From contig JAKUHH010000081.1 in NCBI GenBank assembly GCA_022701365.1, positions 62,001 through 126,000 of the forward strand: 64,000 bases of DNA. The letters run 5' to 3'. Below the pieces are notes generated by a model. It was not told the origin of the DNA. It saw only the letters and a list, made by a program, of their open reading frames with translations, and searched no databases. Position numbers and translations under genes: made by a program. Of the stretch, positions 10,465 to 20,830 are shown in pieces. Source of the DNA: Mycocentrospora acerina (Eukaryota; Ascomycota; Dothideomycetes; Pleosporales). Position 1 is the first letter of the stretch. Each line of letters begins with the position of its first letter.

Positions 10465-12357
10465 ATGGCCGACTACAACAAAGAGACGGTCGCGCAGCTT
10501 CGACAAATCCTCAAGGATCGCGGGATACCGAGCACTGGATTGACCAGGAAGGCGCAGATTGTCGAACGATTGGAGGAAGCAGACAAAGAGGAGCTGGGGA
10601 GCGAGTTAGTAGAGGAAGATGAGGCAACAATTGAACGAGATGTCAGTGTGGAGAGTGTGCCAGTTGTGGAGGGCGAGCACCCAGAACCAGCACCGTCCTC
10701 TGTTGCACCGACATCAGACCGCCTCCCTGAAACCATCTCGCACATAGACAGCGACACGCCTTCGCCGAGTCGAACCAACACAGCTGGCCACACAGCTGAG
10801 GACACTACAACGGCTGAAGAACCCGGTGCGCCGCAGCCGGCAGGGGTGTTCGACGCGGCACCAGCTGATCCTGAAGATGTTGTGGGACCAAGAATAACTG
10901 AACCCGCAGACATAGAGGTCGGAGATGGGGTTGGAGATACGAATGGGAACGGCAACTTTGCAGAAGATGATTTGCCAGAAGCGCTAGGGCCAGCTGCTGA
11001 AGCGCTGCGATATGCACACGAAAAGCAGGTATCGTTGGAAGATGACCAGGATACAGTAACACAAGACGAAGCACCAGTGATAGATGAGGAACCATTCGTC
11101 GGAAGTCTAACAGCAGACACATCGCGGCTCGCTACAGAGGAACTGGAGGCTGACACTAGGAAGCGCAAAAGACGAAGTGACTCACCAGACCCACCTGCCG
11201 AGGAGATGAGGACGAAGAGATCGAGGCCAAGTCAAGAGCCTGTCCATCTACCCGAAGACAAGGATGTGGTCATGGAAGAACGGAGACCCGAGGATGAATT
11301 GAATGTGGTTGTGGAGGTAGAGGATAAGGAGGCACCGAACGACTTCAACAACACCAAATCACCCACACTAGAATCCGACAACAAGCGCGAAAAGAAGGAG
11401 AATACATCCCGATACAAGGGCCTTGTCCAGCCCACAGTTACCGCGCCCCAAGACGCACTTGCAGACGTCCGGCCCATTGTTGCCGCCCTACATTCCGCAA
11501 CTCCCGCCCTTTATATCCGCAACTTCATGCGCCCCCTACGCCCAGAGCCCTTGCGCGCCCACCTCATCTCGCTTGCTTCTTCGCCCTCCTCGTCCCCCAA
11601 CCCAGAAATCATCCAATCCCTCTTCCTCGATGCCATGAAGACTCACGCGTTTGTTCATTTGACCTCCACAACCGCCGCATCACGTGTACGCGCTGGTCTG
11701 CACGGCAGCATCTGGCCGCCGGAGGGAAACAGAAAAGAACTATGGGTCGATTTTATCCCCGAAGACAAAGTGGCGTCTTGGATAAGGCAAGAAGAAGATG
11801 CGGTTATTGCCGAGAAAGAGGCCCGCGCATCAGGCCATTTCATCCCCGCAAAACGCTTCGAAGTCGTGTATTCCACCGATAGCGACGACGCGACGGCATC
11901 TGCAACAGCAGTCTTTCAGGAAGTCGGCTCCAGCGCACCCGCCAACGCCCCGCGTGGTCCTCGACCCACCGCCTTGCCACCTCTGAAAGAAGCCCGTGAG
12001 GAAAATCAATCCTCCTTTGCGACTCTCGGCTCTTTGTTCCAAACCACGACTGCTAAACCACAACTCTACTTCCTTCCCATGTCTGATGAAGTGGCAGACG
12101 GGCGACAGCAAACGCTGCGGGATGAAACGAGCCGGGACTGGACACCCGAGGAGAGACGCAAGGGCAGGGGGATCAGAGAAGAAGTCAAGTACAGATATTG
12201 GTTTGGCGAGGGGGGTCGATTGGTGGAAGTAGGCGAGGATTTTGGCGCATGGAGCACGGAAGGGAGGGGTGGTCGTGGAGGCGGTGGTAGTGGTATTGGT
12301 AATGGTGGGAGAGGGAGAGGAAGAGGGCGGGCAAGGGGACGAGGATGGAGAGGCTAA
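10465..12357 (+). CDS. Acinus-like SAP/RNA-binding protein
   Basis: Single exon, 630 aa. Residues about 5-39 form a SAP DNA/RNA-binding helix-extension-helix (TVAQLRQILKDRGIPSTGL then KAQIVERLE). A long acidic, disordered middle follows with basic stretches (KRKRR, KRSRPS). Residues about 345-430 look like a divergent RRM (ALYIRNFMRPLRPEPL, then HAFVHLTSTTAASRVRAGLHG and LWVDFIP). Residues about 517-545 match the RNPS1-SAP18-binding motif of Acinus (LGSLFQTTTAKPQLYFLP). The C-terminus is an RGG/GRG-rich tail. By family knowledge Acinus scaffolds the ASAP complex with RNPS1 and SAP18 in exon-junction and splicing control in the nucleus. Domain order agrees with that assignment. The first ATG after an in-frame stop was taken as start. 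Confidence 0.85.
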   Translation: MADYNKETVAQLRQILKDRGIPSTGLTRKAQIVERLEEADKEELGSELVEEDEATIERDVSVESVPVVEGEHPEPAPSSVAPTSDRLPETISHIDSDTPSPSRTNTAGHTAEDTTTAEEPGAPQPAGVFDAAPADPEDVVGPRITEPADIEVGDGVGDTNGNGNFAEDDLPEALGPAAEALRYAHEKQVSLEDDQDTVTQDEAPVIDEEPFVGSLTADTSRLATEELEADTRKRKRRSDSPDPPAEEMRTKRSRPSQEPVHLPEDKDVVMEERRPEDELNVVVEVEDKEAPNDFNNTKSPTLESDNKREKKENTSRYKGLVQPTVTAPQDALADVRPIVAALHSATPALYIRNFMRPLRPEPLRAHLISLASSPSSSPNPEIIQSLFLDAMKTHAFVHLTSTTAASRVRAGLHGSIWPPEGNRKELWVDFIPEDKVASWIRQEEDAVIAEKEARASGHFIPAKRFEVVYSTDSDDATASATAVFQEVGSSAPANAPRGPRPTALPPLKEAREENQSSFATLGSLFQTTTAKPQLYFLPMSDEVADGRQQTLRDETSRDWTPEERRKGRGIREEVKYRYWFGEGGRLVEVGEDFGAWSTEGRGGRGGGGSGIGNGGRGRGRGRARGRGWRG

Positions 12358-13408
12358 ATTCCCGAGCTGGTCTCGGTACGTAAAAACATAAAAGGGTCTG
12401 CAAGAGACAAAAAGAACGGAGGAAAAGGAGCGAAACTAGGTTTAACGAGATGGAAAACAAGGATGGGTAGATAAGGGTACTTGATTGAATCCTTCATATT
12501 AATCCTCATCTTATTCAACACTTGACTGAAAATGCTTTGTTTATTTCTTAATTTTCTGTGATCAAATCAGGTCCAATCTAACACAGGAATATGGAAAGAA
12601 GGGGGGGGGAAAGAGGAGGAGGATAGAAACACCCCCCCCACCCCCCCCAAAAAGATCAAGCTACACACTTTTCCGATTTTTTTTCAAGACACGAGTTCTA
12701 TTCTAATTTGATCTGGTCTAATCAGTCTCTCTCTCCTCCTCCTCCTCCTCTCACCTTCCCAGATTCTTCAAGCATGCTCATCAAATCTCCCCTCCTACTC
12801 CCTCTCCTTACTGACCAAACAAACGGGCATGGTGGTACTGCAGTAAGATGGAAAGACACGGCAAACAAAAAACTTGCAGTAGAACCCATGAGCTACAACA
12901 AAACTAGACTGGACTAGACTAGACTAGACTATACGATAAGATACGGTTCTATGCAAGTGGAAAGTACGGGAATTTTTAAAAAAAAAGAATCAACGCATTA
13001 AATAAAGAAAAACGATGGAGATTTAACAATGAAATCGAATCAAGGAAAGAAAAAGAAAGAAAAACGGGGATATCAAGACCAAAAATAAAGGCAGGCAACG
13101 GATAGGATGTCACTGAGGGAATCGGTGACAAAAAAGGGAAAAATGGATGGAAAAAAAATAGTAGTGGAACAAATGTAGATGAATGAAGAAAAATCTCTCC
13201 CCTGAAAGCGTTGCACAAAGGATCAAAAGGCGCTCCTGCCCGTTTGAGAACCGCCAATGACGTCCCCTTCCCCTCTTCTCATGGTCATGGTCATGGTCAT
13301 ATCAATGTCGATGTCGTGGTCTCATCTGTCCACCCAGTCGGCGCCTGAAACCCTTCATGCCGCCTCATTGTGCAACACTAATCACCACTCGAGAGCTCCT
13401 CTTAACAA
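12358..13408. other. Convergent 3' spacer with homopolymer runs
   Basis: This lies between the 3' ends of the Acinus-like gene (plus) and the kinase gene (minus). It contains a run of ten G at 12601-12610 opposite C-rich runs at about 12633-12648, a pentanucleotide CTAGA-type repeat at about 12903-12932, purine-rich tracts, and three GGTCAT units near 13279-13300. No gene was seen. Confidence 0.5.
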
Positions 13409-15648
13409 TCACCTTGCCGAGAGCTCCGAGCCGTCTTCTTCAAAAATTCCATCTTCAACCCTTTTCTTCAAGCCGCCTTCAACTTGGATGCCCTGCTGCA
13501 CCCACTCCGTCTTCTCAATGTCTTCCAAGGATTTGCGGCCGCGTGAAACCTTCTTTAACAGGCCCTCGACGCATTGCCGTGCGCCAGTCCAGTCAGCACC
13601 CTTGTCGGCGTCCCATTCGCCGTCTTCGTCGCCAAACTTTACCCATGCCCAGTCGCACCTAGCAATGCGATGAGCAGCTCTGCTACGGGACGCAGCTTTA
13701 CCCGGCGGCGGGTCAAAGGGTAGACGTCCCTCCATCAGGGCGTACAGGAGCACACCCAGCGCCCAGGCATCAGTGGACCGCCCGTCATATGGCTGGCCCA
13801 GCAGGATCTCGGGAGCAGCATAATCCTCACTGCCGCACCTCGTGGTCAAGAGGGGGGACTCGGGAGGAGCAGGGATTCGACGCGAGAGACCCAAATCCGT
13901 AAGCGTGGCTATGGGATATGGGTGGCTTAGCGGATCACCAAGAAGGGATACAGCAGAGGCTGGGACATTGAGAAGAACGTCTGGTCACGATTAGTATGGT
14001 GGTTCATGTGTCACACGTACCGTCGTTATCATGGAACAAATGAACGGAGTGCAATACTTTCTAGCTTGATGTCGCGGTGGACAATGAGCTGGGCATGGAG
14101 ATATCGTACAGCGCTGACCATCTCGGCAAAGATGCGCTGGACAAGGCCGACAGTCAGTATGTCGCGATGGTCACTGGCAACATCGAACAAATCACCACCG
14201 GGGCAGTAGGTGAGGACAATCAGAGCTTGGGCCTCATCATGGTCGAAGGCTTGGAGATGGACGAGCGAAGGATGCGAGACTGATCGGAGCATCTCCACTT
14301 CGCGCTTGAGACTAAGTTCGACGCGCTCTTCGTCAGCGCCGCCAGCTGGCCCATGCTCAACGACCTTGATGGCAACCAGTTTGCGCGCGTCGAGGGCATT
14401 TTCGTCGAGGGGGTCTTTGGCCGTCGTCTTCTCGGACGTGGCCAAGTAGACCTTGCTGAAAGTGCCTTGGCCGAGCTGTCGCACTGGGCGCCAGAGTTTC
14501 CTCGTCTTCTGCGGTCCATGGCGCACAGCAATGTACCGAACTTTACGGTCCTCGGCGACATCCTCGCCCTCGCTCTCGGTGACGCTCCGGTTGCTGGCGT
14601 TGCTCGCGGGCGGGGTCGGCAGACCGGCAGGCGGTTTAGCGGGAACAAGCCCTCGCTGTGCGGCCACGTACTCTTCACGGCGCATCTGCTGCTGCTGCGT
14701 GTGCGAGTCGACCTGGTGTGCTGCGGTGCCAATAGTGACGTGGCGGGGGCGGATGTTCTGCAGCGGGTCGGGCGTGTAGTCGCTGATGCTGCGGTTTCTC
14801 TCACGGGCGGCGTCGCTGTTGAGCTGGGCCGACAAGGTGGATGCAGCAGTAGAAGTAGTAGTGGTAGTTGTAGCACCAGTACCAGCACCAGCATCGCTGG
14901 CAGCTGCATTCCTCAGACCCTGGTATCCCTTCTTCTTGAGCGAGGGCGACGGCGACAGGGCGCCCCTACCAAAGTGCAGGAACGAGTCGTCGCGGAAGGA
15001 GCCCGAGGCAGCCCGCGAGCGCCGACGCGGAGCCGCGCGCTGCCACGGGCCGGGCGAGCCGTCGCTCATGACCAGCGGCGAGGGCAGGGGCGTAATGTCG
15101 CCGAGGGCGTTGAGGGCAGGCGACGAGATCAGCGAGCCGGGCGACAGCGAGCCCGTCAGGCTTGCCGACGACCACGCCGTCCTCAGGAAGCTGCCGTTCT
15201 GGATGGCAATCGGCGCCGTGGCCGACGGGCGCCGCGCCTCAATCCCCGAGGCCTCAATGGCGGCGGCGTCGCTCGGCGAGTGGCGAGTGGTCGTGGTGGT
15301 CAGGCCGGGCAGGTCCGTTTGCAGCGTCAGGCCGGGTTGTGCAGAGGGCGCGCGAATGTGCCAGCGGGGTGGGAGGACGGGCAGGGAGTGGGTGGCGGGC
15401 AGGGCCAGAGCCGCCTTGACGTGCGCGTGCTCGGTGGGGGTGGGGGTGCTGGTGGTTGCACTTGGACTTGTAGCTGGACTTGTGCTGGTAGTTGTTCTTG
15501 TGGCTGTGGCTGTGGCTGGGTGTGCATGCGCATCTCCATAGAGTCCGTCGTCCATGTTGAGTGTCGAGGTTGTCTCGACGCGGGTCACTGGCACGCCGGC
15601 GGAATGCGGGAATCCGTCGACTGTGCGCCCTCTGCGTCTGCTAGTCAT
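13409..15648 (-). CDS. Serine/threonine protein kinase with long disordered N-terminus
   Basis: Exons (minus) 15648-14058 and 13980-13409; sum 2163 nt, 720 aa. The 77-bp intron 13981-14057 interrupts the catalytic loop; splicing restores HRDIKLENVLLN. The N-terminal 430 residues are Ser/Thr/Pro/Ala-rich low complexity with possible phosphosites. The kinase domain shows GQGTFSKVYLA (G-loop), VAIKVVEHG (catalytic Lys), HRDIKLEN, TDLGLS in place of DFG, GSEDYAAPE and DAWALGVLLYALMEGRLPF. The short C-terminal segment after the C-lobe is conserved-looking and charged. It belongs to the CAMK-like/fungal-specific kinase branch; a specific orthologue was not recognised. An in-frame open stretch runs upstream of 15648 without ATG near the end, so the start is the first credible ATG. 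All catalytic residues except the Phe of DFG are canonical, so activity is expected. Confidence 0.85.
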
Positions 15649-16234
15649 TCGCGTCCCGAGATTGGGGCTTTGAAATGCGGAGAGCCACAGCCCTACGCCT
15701 GCAACCAGCATAGCGCACGCCTGCAACCAGCATAGACCACGCCTGCAACCGGCATAGACCACGCCTAGGGGACAGAATAATAGTACAGCCATGCCCTTTG
15801 GAGCAAGCACGGGCTGCAGGGCACACCCTCGTTGCCCAACCAGCCTATGAGGGAAGGTCTCCTGCTGCGTTGTACTGCTGTACACGGCCGTGCGTCGGTT
15901 CAAGGGCGCCAGCAGGGACAAGGCCAGGGCCAGGCATTGCTCACACGCGACGAGCCGTATCAGGGAGCTCGTCGGCTATTGTTGGCCTCACCTGTCGCTT
16001 TTGCTCAATACGACCCGCCAAAGCAAAGCTGTAGCATTGTGTACATACCAATCGCCATTACAATATCGTGTCAGTCGTCTTTACAATGTCCCTGCTAGCA
16101 CAGTAGCATCTCCCCATGTAAACCCCTTCCCTCTCCACTTGGTCCAGTCCGCTATTCAATATCTGCATCAGCTCTCGTTTCCTTGCTTCTTGATCGAGCC
16201 AAATCCACCTCTCGCGCACCACAAACAGCCTTTA
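15649..16234. other. Intergenic region upstream of the kinase
   Basis: This holds the kinase promoter and the 3' flank of the coiled-coil gene. The only structure seen is the 22-bp direct repeat at 15695-15766, listed separately. Confidence 0.5.
15695..15766. repeat. 22-bp tandem repeat, three copies plus partial
   Basis: Units start at 15695, 15717 and 15739 with a 6-bp partial at 15761. The core is ACGCCTGCAACCAGCATAG, and the third unit differs by one base (GGCATAG). It lies 50-120 bp upstream of the kinase ATG, probably in its 5' leader or core promoter. Confidence 0.85.
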
Positions 16235-19219
16235 TTAGGGATAGCCCGCCATGTACCCGTTGCCATATTGTCCACCACTGCCGCCGTAGTTGTACGGATT
16301 CGTTCCTGACTGGGCAAGTCTCTCCTCTTTGCTGCTGCGAGCATGATATCCCGAGCGAGGTCCCCACTGATGGCCATAGCTACTTCCATAGGCCAGGTAC
16401 CCATCGTTGTGTGTGTCATGAACAGCCGTCATGTTGCGGCTGTCTTGCATGCGTGTCAACGGAGATTCGTCGTCTCGACCAGACTCGCCGCCATTCCCAT
16501 AATAGCCATTAAGAGAAGGCTGGATTCGATGGACTGAGGATAAAAATGGAGTGTGGGTTGATCCAGCTATCGGGGGTGGCTGATGAGTCTTTGGCTCAGA
16601 CAACTTCTGTTCCAACATCTTTTGCAGGCCCTGCACTGCCTTCTGAAGATCCTTAATGTGCAACTCCATGTCGGCCATTTTCTTATTCTGTGCAGTCAGG
16701 ACGTCCATGACCTCGCTCTTGACTATCTTGAGTAGCTCTTCAAGCTTCATATCGTTGTTGTGATCGTGCCGTGACATCTCATCGGCCTTGTCACTGACAG
16801 AATGAATCTGTGACTTGATACCGTCGACATGTTTCGTCAACACCTCGACAAATTGGTCATGCTTGGTGCCGAGTGCCGTGATCTGGTGCTGCTTGCCCAT
16901 CTCAAGCAGATCCCATGTGGTTTTGCCGACAACGTCAAGGTGTTCGTTTGTCATGTAAAAATGGTCGTCCATTGTCTTGGGCGTACGCGATGGCCATGGC
17001 GGTAGAGCAGTAGAATCACGTCCCTGAATTATCAGCCGAGGCGTTGCCTGGGAACCCGACATAATGTGCAGCGGGCTCGTGATGGCACTGGGGTAATTGG
17101 GCTCAAAGTTGTCTCTATAGTCTCCACGAAAGCTGACACCGTTGAGCATATCACTAAGCTTTGACGAAGACTGATCAGGGTGATGGGGACCTGCGCTCTT
17201 GTTATACCTTGGGTTAGGCTGTTCGTCAAAGCTTAATTCCTTCATCGTATGGGTGGTATTCTCAATGTCGTCGCGCTCATTGGGCGTGGTTGGGACTTGG
17301 CCACTGCTGCTCACTGCCTGAGCAATCGACGATTCCGGGTCGATGTCGTTTATGCTACCTTGGAATACCATCTCAATTGACCCGTTGTTCGATTCGTTCG
17401 TGAACTCTTCGTGTATATGGAGATCGCTTGCTTTTGCCGTTGATGCAAAGAGAAGCTGCTTGGATTCGATCTGAAGAGATTGTCAATAGTGCAAAAGATC
17501 AAACCGAGTGAGAACTTGCGGTAATTATGGTTGAGATGAAGGTGGAGGGGTGGTGCGAGTTCATAGAAAGAGTTGTGGATCGACCCACAGATTAAGCAAA
17601 CGCAAGGAAAGAGCATTGCAGAATCGACTCACATTTTTGGATGGGCTCTTATCTGTCACGGATAGACCGCCATGATGATTAGGCGACGAGTAAAACATTC
17701 GAGGCAATACGAATGGGGTGAGTCGATTGGCTACGCAAGCAGTATAGTCCATGTCCTCACTCCAGCGATCCACGCGAGGCTGCAGCAGCTCGCGGTTCTC
17801 GCCTTCGAGTGGAGCGCTGTGATTGCCTTCTTGCTTTGAATTCCCGGTTTCTGGATAGGGCCACTGTAAAGGTTCGCCTCCAATCAGCTTGGCGTAGTCG
17901 TCCGCAGTATATGGGTGGAACTTGGTAGGACTCGCGCCTGTGTTGTCTACGATGGCTGTTTTGAGAGGTGAGGGGGAAAGTGCAAAGGTGGGAAACTGCA
18001 ACTTCATACCGCAATCAACAAAATCGCCATAGTCTTCTCTAAGATCATTTGATGGCATAGCTCTTCGAAGTGGGCTTGATGCCCGTACATCGGGCATATT
18101 ACTTGGAGGTGTATCTTTTGCTGGCGGCGTAGGCGGCGCAACAGTGTCGCATGATGAGCTGATTTCCATACGAGCTACGGCTGTTTGAACGCCTTCCCTG
18201 CAAACATGCTTATGTTTGGCCGCACTGTTGCATCTGTCTATGTTCTGGTGGCTTCGAATAGAATCAGTCTCGTGGATTTTGAATGGATGCGAGTTTTTTA
18301 TGTCTGAGCATTGAGCCTTGGAAAGTGTTTTGACAAGACCTGCAGGCTTAATGGGACGCGCTTCAATGCGACGAGGCTTTCGAGCTTCGGTTCCCAACAC
18401 TTGTGCCGCCTTTGATGGCATTGGTGGAGGACCAGCAGCTGATGCTCTGCTGAAGGTAGGGAAACTGACACCAAACAGCTTCTTCTTGGGGCTCTTTGGC
18501 AGATCTTCGCGCTTCAGTGGCTCCTCACAGTCTGACTTGTGCTCTCCGCTCACAGCTCGGCACTGCGGCCGCAGATCGTCAGTCCTGATATAAAAGACAT
18601 CGCCTTTTACAATACCTGTCAAGGTTAGATGTCTGTAGGCCTGCAGATCGTGAAATCAATTATGCTTGCCTGTGGTAGGTGTTGGTGGTATTTGACCCGT
18701 CATCTTGAAAAGCTTCTTCTCTGTACATGACTCTATCTCAGCCCGAGTGGTTTTGACATCTTGATGCATGACTTCCAACTGTGCCTGGTCAGAAGCTGCG
18801 CTCTGACGGCTGCGCTCAGAGTGTCTGGAGCGGGACGTCGAGCCACCGCGACTCTGCACAGAACTGTAATCCGACTTGCGTGGTGAGACACGAGCCTGGT
18901 CTATGAGATTGGACAACGTGCTCATTGCTACTGACGCGCGAGTTTTGCCTGTTTGGGAGCCTGAGCATCGAAGGTGCGACATATCGTGGTGCTCTAGCGA
19001 CCATGTTAGTAGCGTATTTTTCTTCGCAGAGCATGCTCGCTAGGTGGACGACGGCACACATCTGACTTCGCGTTGCTGGTGGTGTTGATTCATACCTTTG
19101 GTCTGCGTTGTGCTTGCCTGCGACATGATGCCAAACGTATTGGGACCAGGGATAGGTCGAGGTAGTGGAAAAGGCGGAACATGGATAGGCGGCGGACGTT
19201 TCTTGTGCTCGGCAGACAT
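16235..19219 (-). CDS. Large fungal protein of unknown function with C-terminal coiled coil
   Basis: Not recognised as a named family. Exons (minus): 19219-19096, 18993-18670, 18615-17633, 17470-16235; sum 2667 nt, 888 aa. Introns are 102, 54 and 162 bp; the second (18616-18669) appears to be GC-AG. The N-terminus is Pro-rich (HKKRPPPIHVPPFPLPRPIPG). Residues 50-500 are Ser/Lys-rich and disordered with SPKKK- and PPTPP-type motifs. Residues about 655-767 form a long charged heptad-like region (LEELLKIVKSEV, MADMELHIKDLQ, LQKMLEQKL), a probable coiled coil. The tail is Gly/Tyr/Ser-rich (NYGGSGGQYGNG). The composition suggests a scaffold or cytoskeleton-associated protein, but that is a guess. 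Joining of the four exons is supported by the frame and by each splice-site consensus. Confidence 0.75.
18616..18669 (-). other. Probable GC-AG intron
   Basis: The donor reads ACAG|GCAAGC and the acceptor TTGACAG|GT. Splicing here keeps the frame (TTGIVKGDVF) and the total length of the gene divisible by three. No GT donor nearby gives an open frame. GCAAG donors are the usual minority class in fungi. Confidence 0.7.
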
Positions 19220-19984
19220 GTTTAAAATTTTGAACTGATGAGACTAGGTTAAGCTGGCGTATTGCAATATGAGCAAGTTTGTGAGCAAGATGGCTTCAAT
19301 AGATGACTACGTAGCCAAGAGAATAAACCCAACAGACAACCTCCAATTCCAGCTTGGATCAGTGAGACTTGACAACGGAGATGAGAAGTAGGTTGATTGA
19401 TGTCGGGGGACAAGAGTTGGTAGGCAGAAGCACTTTGCGCGGACGTAAAAGCCCAATGGATCCACGCAATATTGCCCCGAGCAACCTACCAACCAAAACA
19501 AACAGACTCAACTTTCACCTCATCCTACAAATGACAAGACGAGAAACAAGGGAATATCCTGCAAGAAAAATGACAAGAAATAGAAGTAGGCGGGAAAATC
19601 ACTTCACCCAACACTTTCCTATAAAGTCTTGTGAGAAGATTCCAAACGCGACTGTGATACTTTGCTATTCGAGTGCATGCAATGAAACGCTTACCCCAAG
19701 CCATCGCCAGTCATGGTCAGTCCTGCATCTCGCTGAAGTTCTAGCGCGACTTTTCAGCACGTGTCACGTTCATTCTGCCAGTTTCCTGGAGGGTCTCACT
19801 GTCGGTCGAAGGGGTGGTGTGAAGTGAAACAGAGAGTAGTTTGGTAACTGAAGGGAAATCGCTACCCACAAAATGGCGCCAGTAATTCGAAGAGGTATCC
19901 CAAGATCACACGCCCGATAGAAGAAGATTGACAAACAAACGCTTTCCTATATGCTTACTGAGAGAGGTCGCAATGGGACCACTT
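19220..19984. other. Intergenic region between coiled-coil gene and cdc42
   Basis: About 760 bp containing the promoter of the coiled-coil gene and the 3' flank of cdc42. A 152-codon plus-strand open frame (19369-19827) has no domain and a biased composition and is not accepted. No repeats were seen. Confidence 0.5.
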
Positions 19985-20830
19985 TCAAAGAATAATACAC
20001 TTCTTTTCCTTCTTAAGTTTTCCTTCCTTTCTTGGTGGTGGCTCAAGCGCAGCTACAATGGCCTAGGGGTGCAGTTAAAGTTTGCTTGGTGATGACTGTA
20101 GCACATGCTGGACTTACCTCGTCAAAAACATCCTTGAGCTTGTATTGCGTCAATGCAGAGCACTCGACGTACTTGACCGCGCCAAGCTCTCTTGCCATCC
20201 TCTCCCCGTCTTCGCGCTTGACCGGAGCCATTCTCTGCTTCAACAGCTTGTCCCTTACTTGCGTATCATCTCGGAGATCCACCTGCGTGCCGACAATGAG
20301 GCAGGGTACTCCAGGGCAGTGGTGATGTACCTCGGGAAACCACTTTTCGCGAACGTTCTCGAATGAGGCAGGCGACGTGACGGAAAAGCAGACCAGGAAG
20401 ACGTCGGTTTGGGGATACGAGAGCGGTCGCAGGCGATCATAATCTTCCTGACCGGCTGTGTCGAAGAGCCCCAGGGTGTACGGCTCGTCGCCAATCCTTC
20501 AGTGCGGTTAGCAGCGGTTCCGCAGCTGACAAAAAGCCCTCTTAGCCGGCCATCATGGACGTTTTGTCCGTGTTGAAGGGTATCCAATGGGAGCGGAGCA
20601 GGAAACGGGAAGCTCACATGACGGTGACGGCGTAGTTGTCAAACACAGTAGGGACATATTCCGAGGGGAACTTGTTGGTTGTGTAGCTGATGAGCAGACA
20701 TGTCTTGCCGACGGCACCGTCGCCGACAACGACGCACCTAGGGGGAGCCGTGTTAGCACGGGGGGTTATATGTATGCGACAGAGGAAGCCGATTGAAATG
20801 GGCTGCGTACTTGATTGTTGCGACCACCAT
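19985..20830 (-). CDS. cdc42: Rho-family GTPase Cdc42
   Basis: Master polarity GTPase acting at the plasma membrane on formins, PAK kinases and the exocyst. Exons (minus): 20830-20810 (21 nt), 20737-20618, 20496-20116, 20062-19985; sum 600 nt, 199 aa. Seen: MVVATIKCVVVGDGAVGKT P-loop, effector loop YVPTVFDNYAVTVM, DTAGQEDYDRLRP switch II, GTQVDLRDD in place of TKxD as usual in Cdc42, ECSALTQYKLKDVFDE and a C-terminal CaaX box CIIL for geranylgeranylation. The effector loop and TQVDLRDD distinguish it from Rac. The polybasic tail (RKEGKLKKEKK) is a few residues longer than the usual 191-195 aa proteins. Introns of 72, 121 and 53 bp have standard borders. Confidence 0.95.

Noticed and set aside
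14353..15735. 460-codon plus-strand open frame
   Set aside because: Antisense shadow of the kinase's GC-rich disordered N-terminal coding region.
19369..19827. 152-codon plus-strand open frame
   Set aside because: No recognisable domain or splice context, and it overlaps the expected promoter of the coiled-coil gene.
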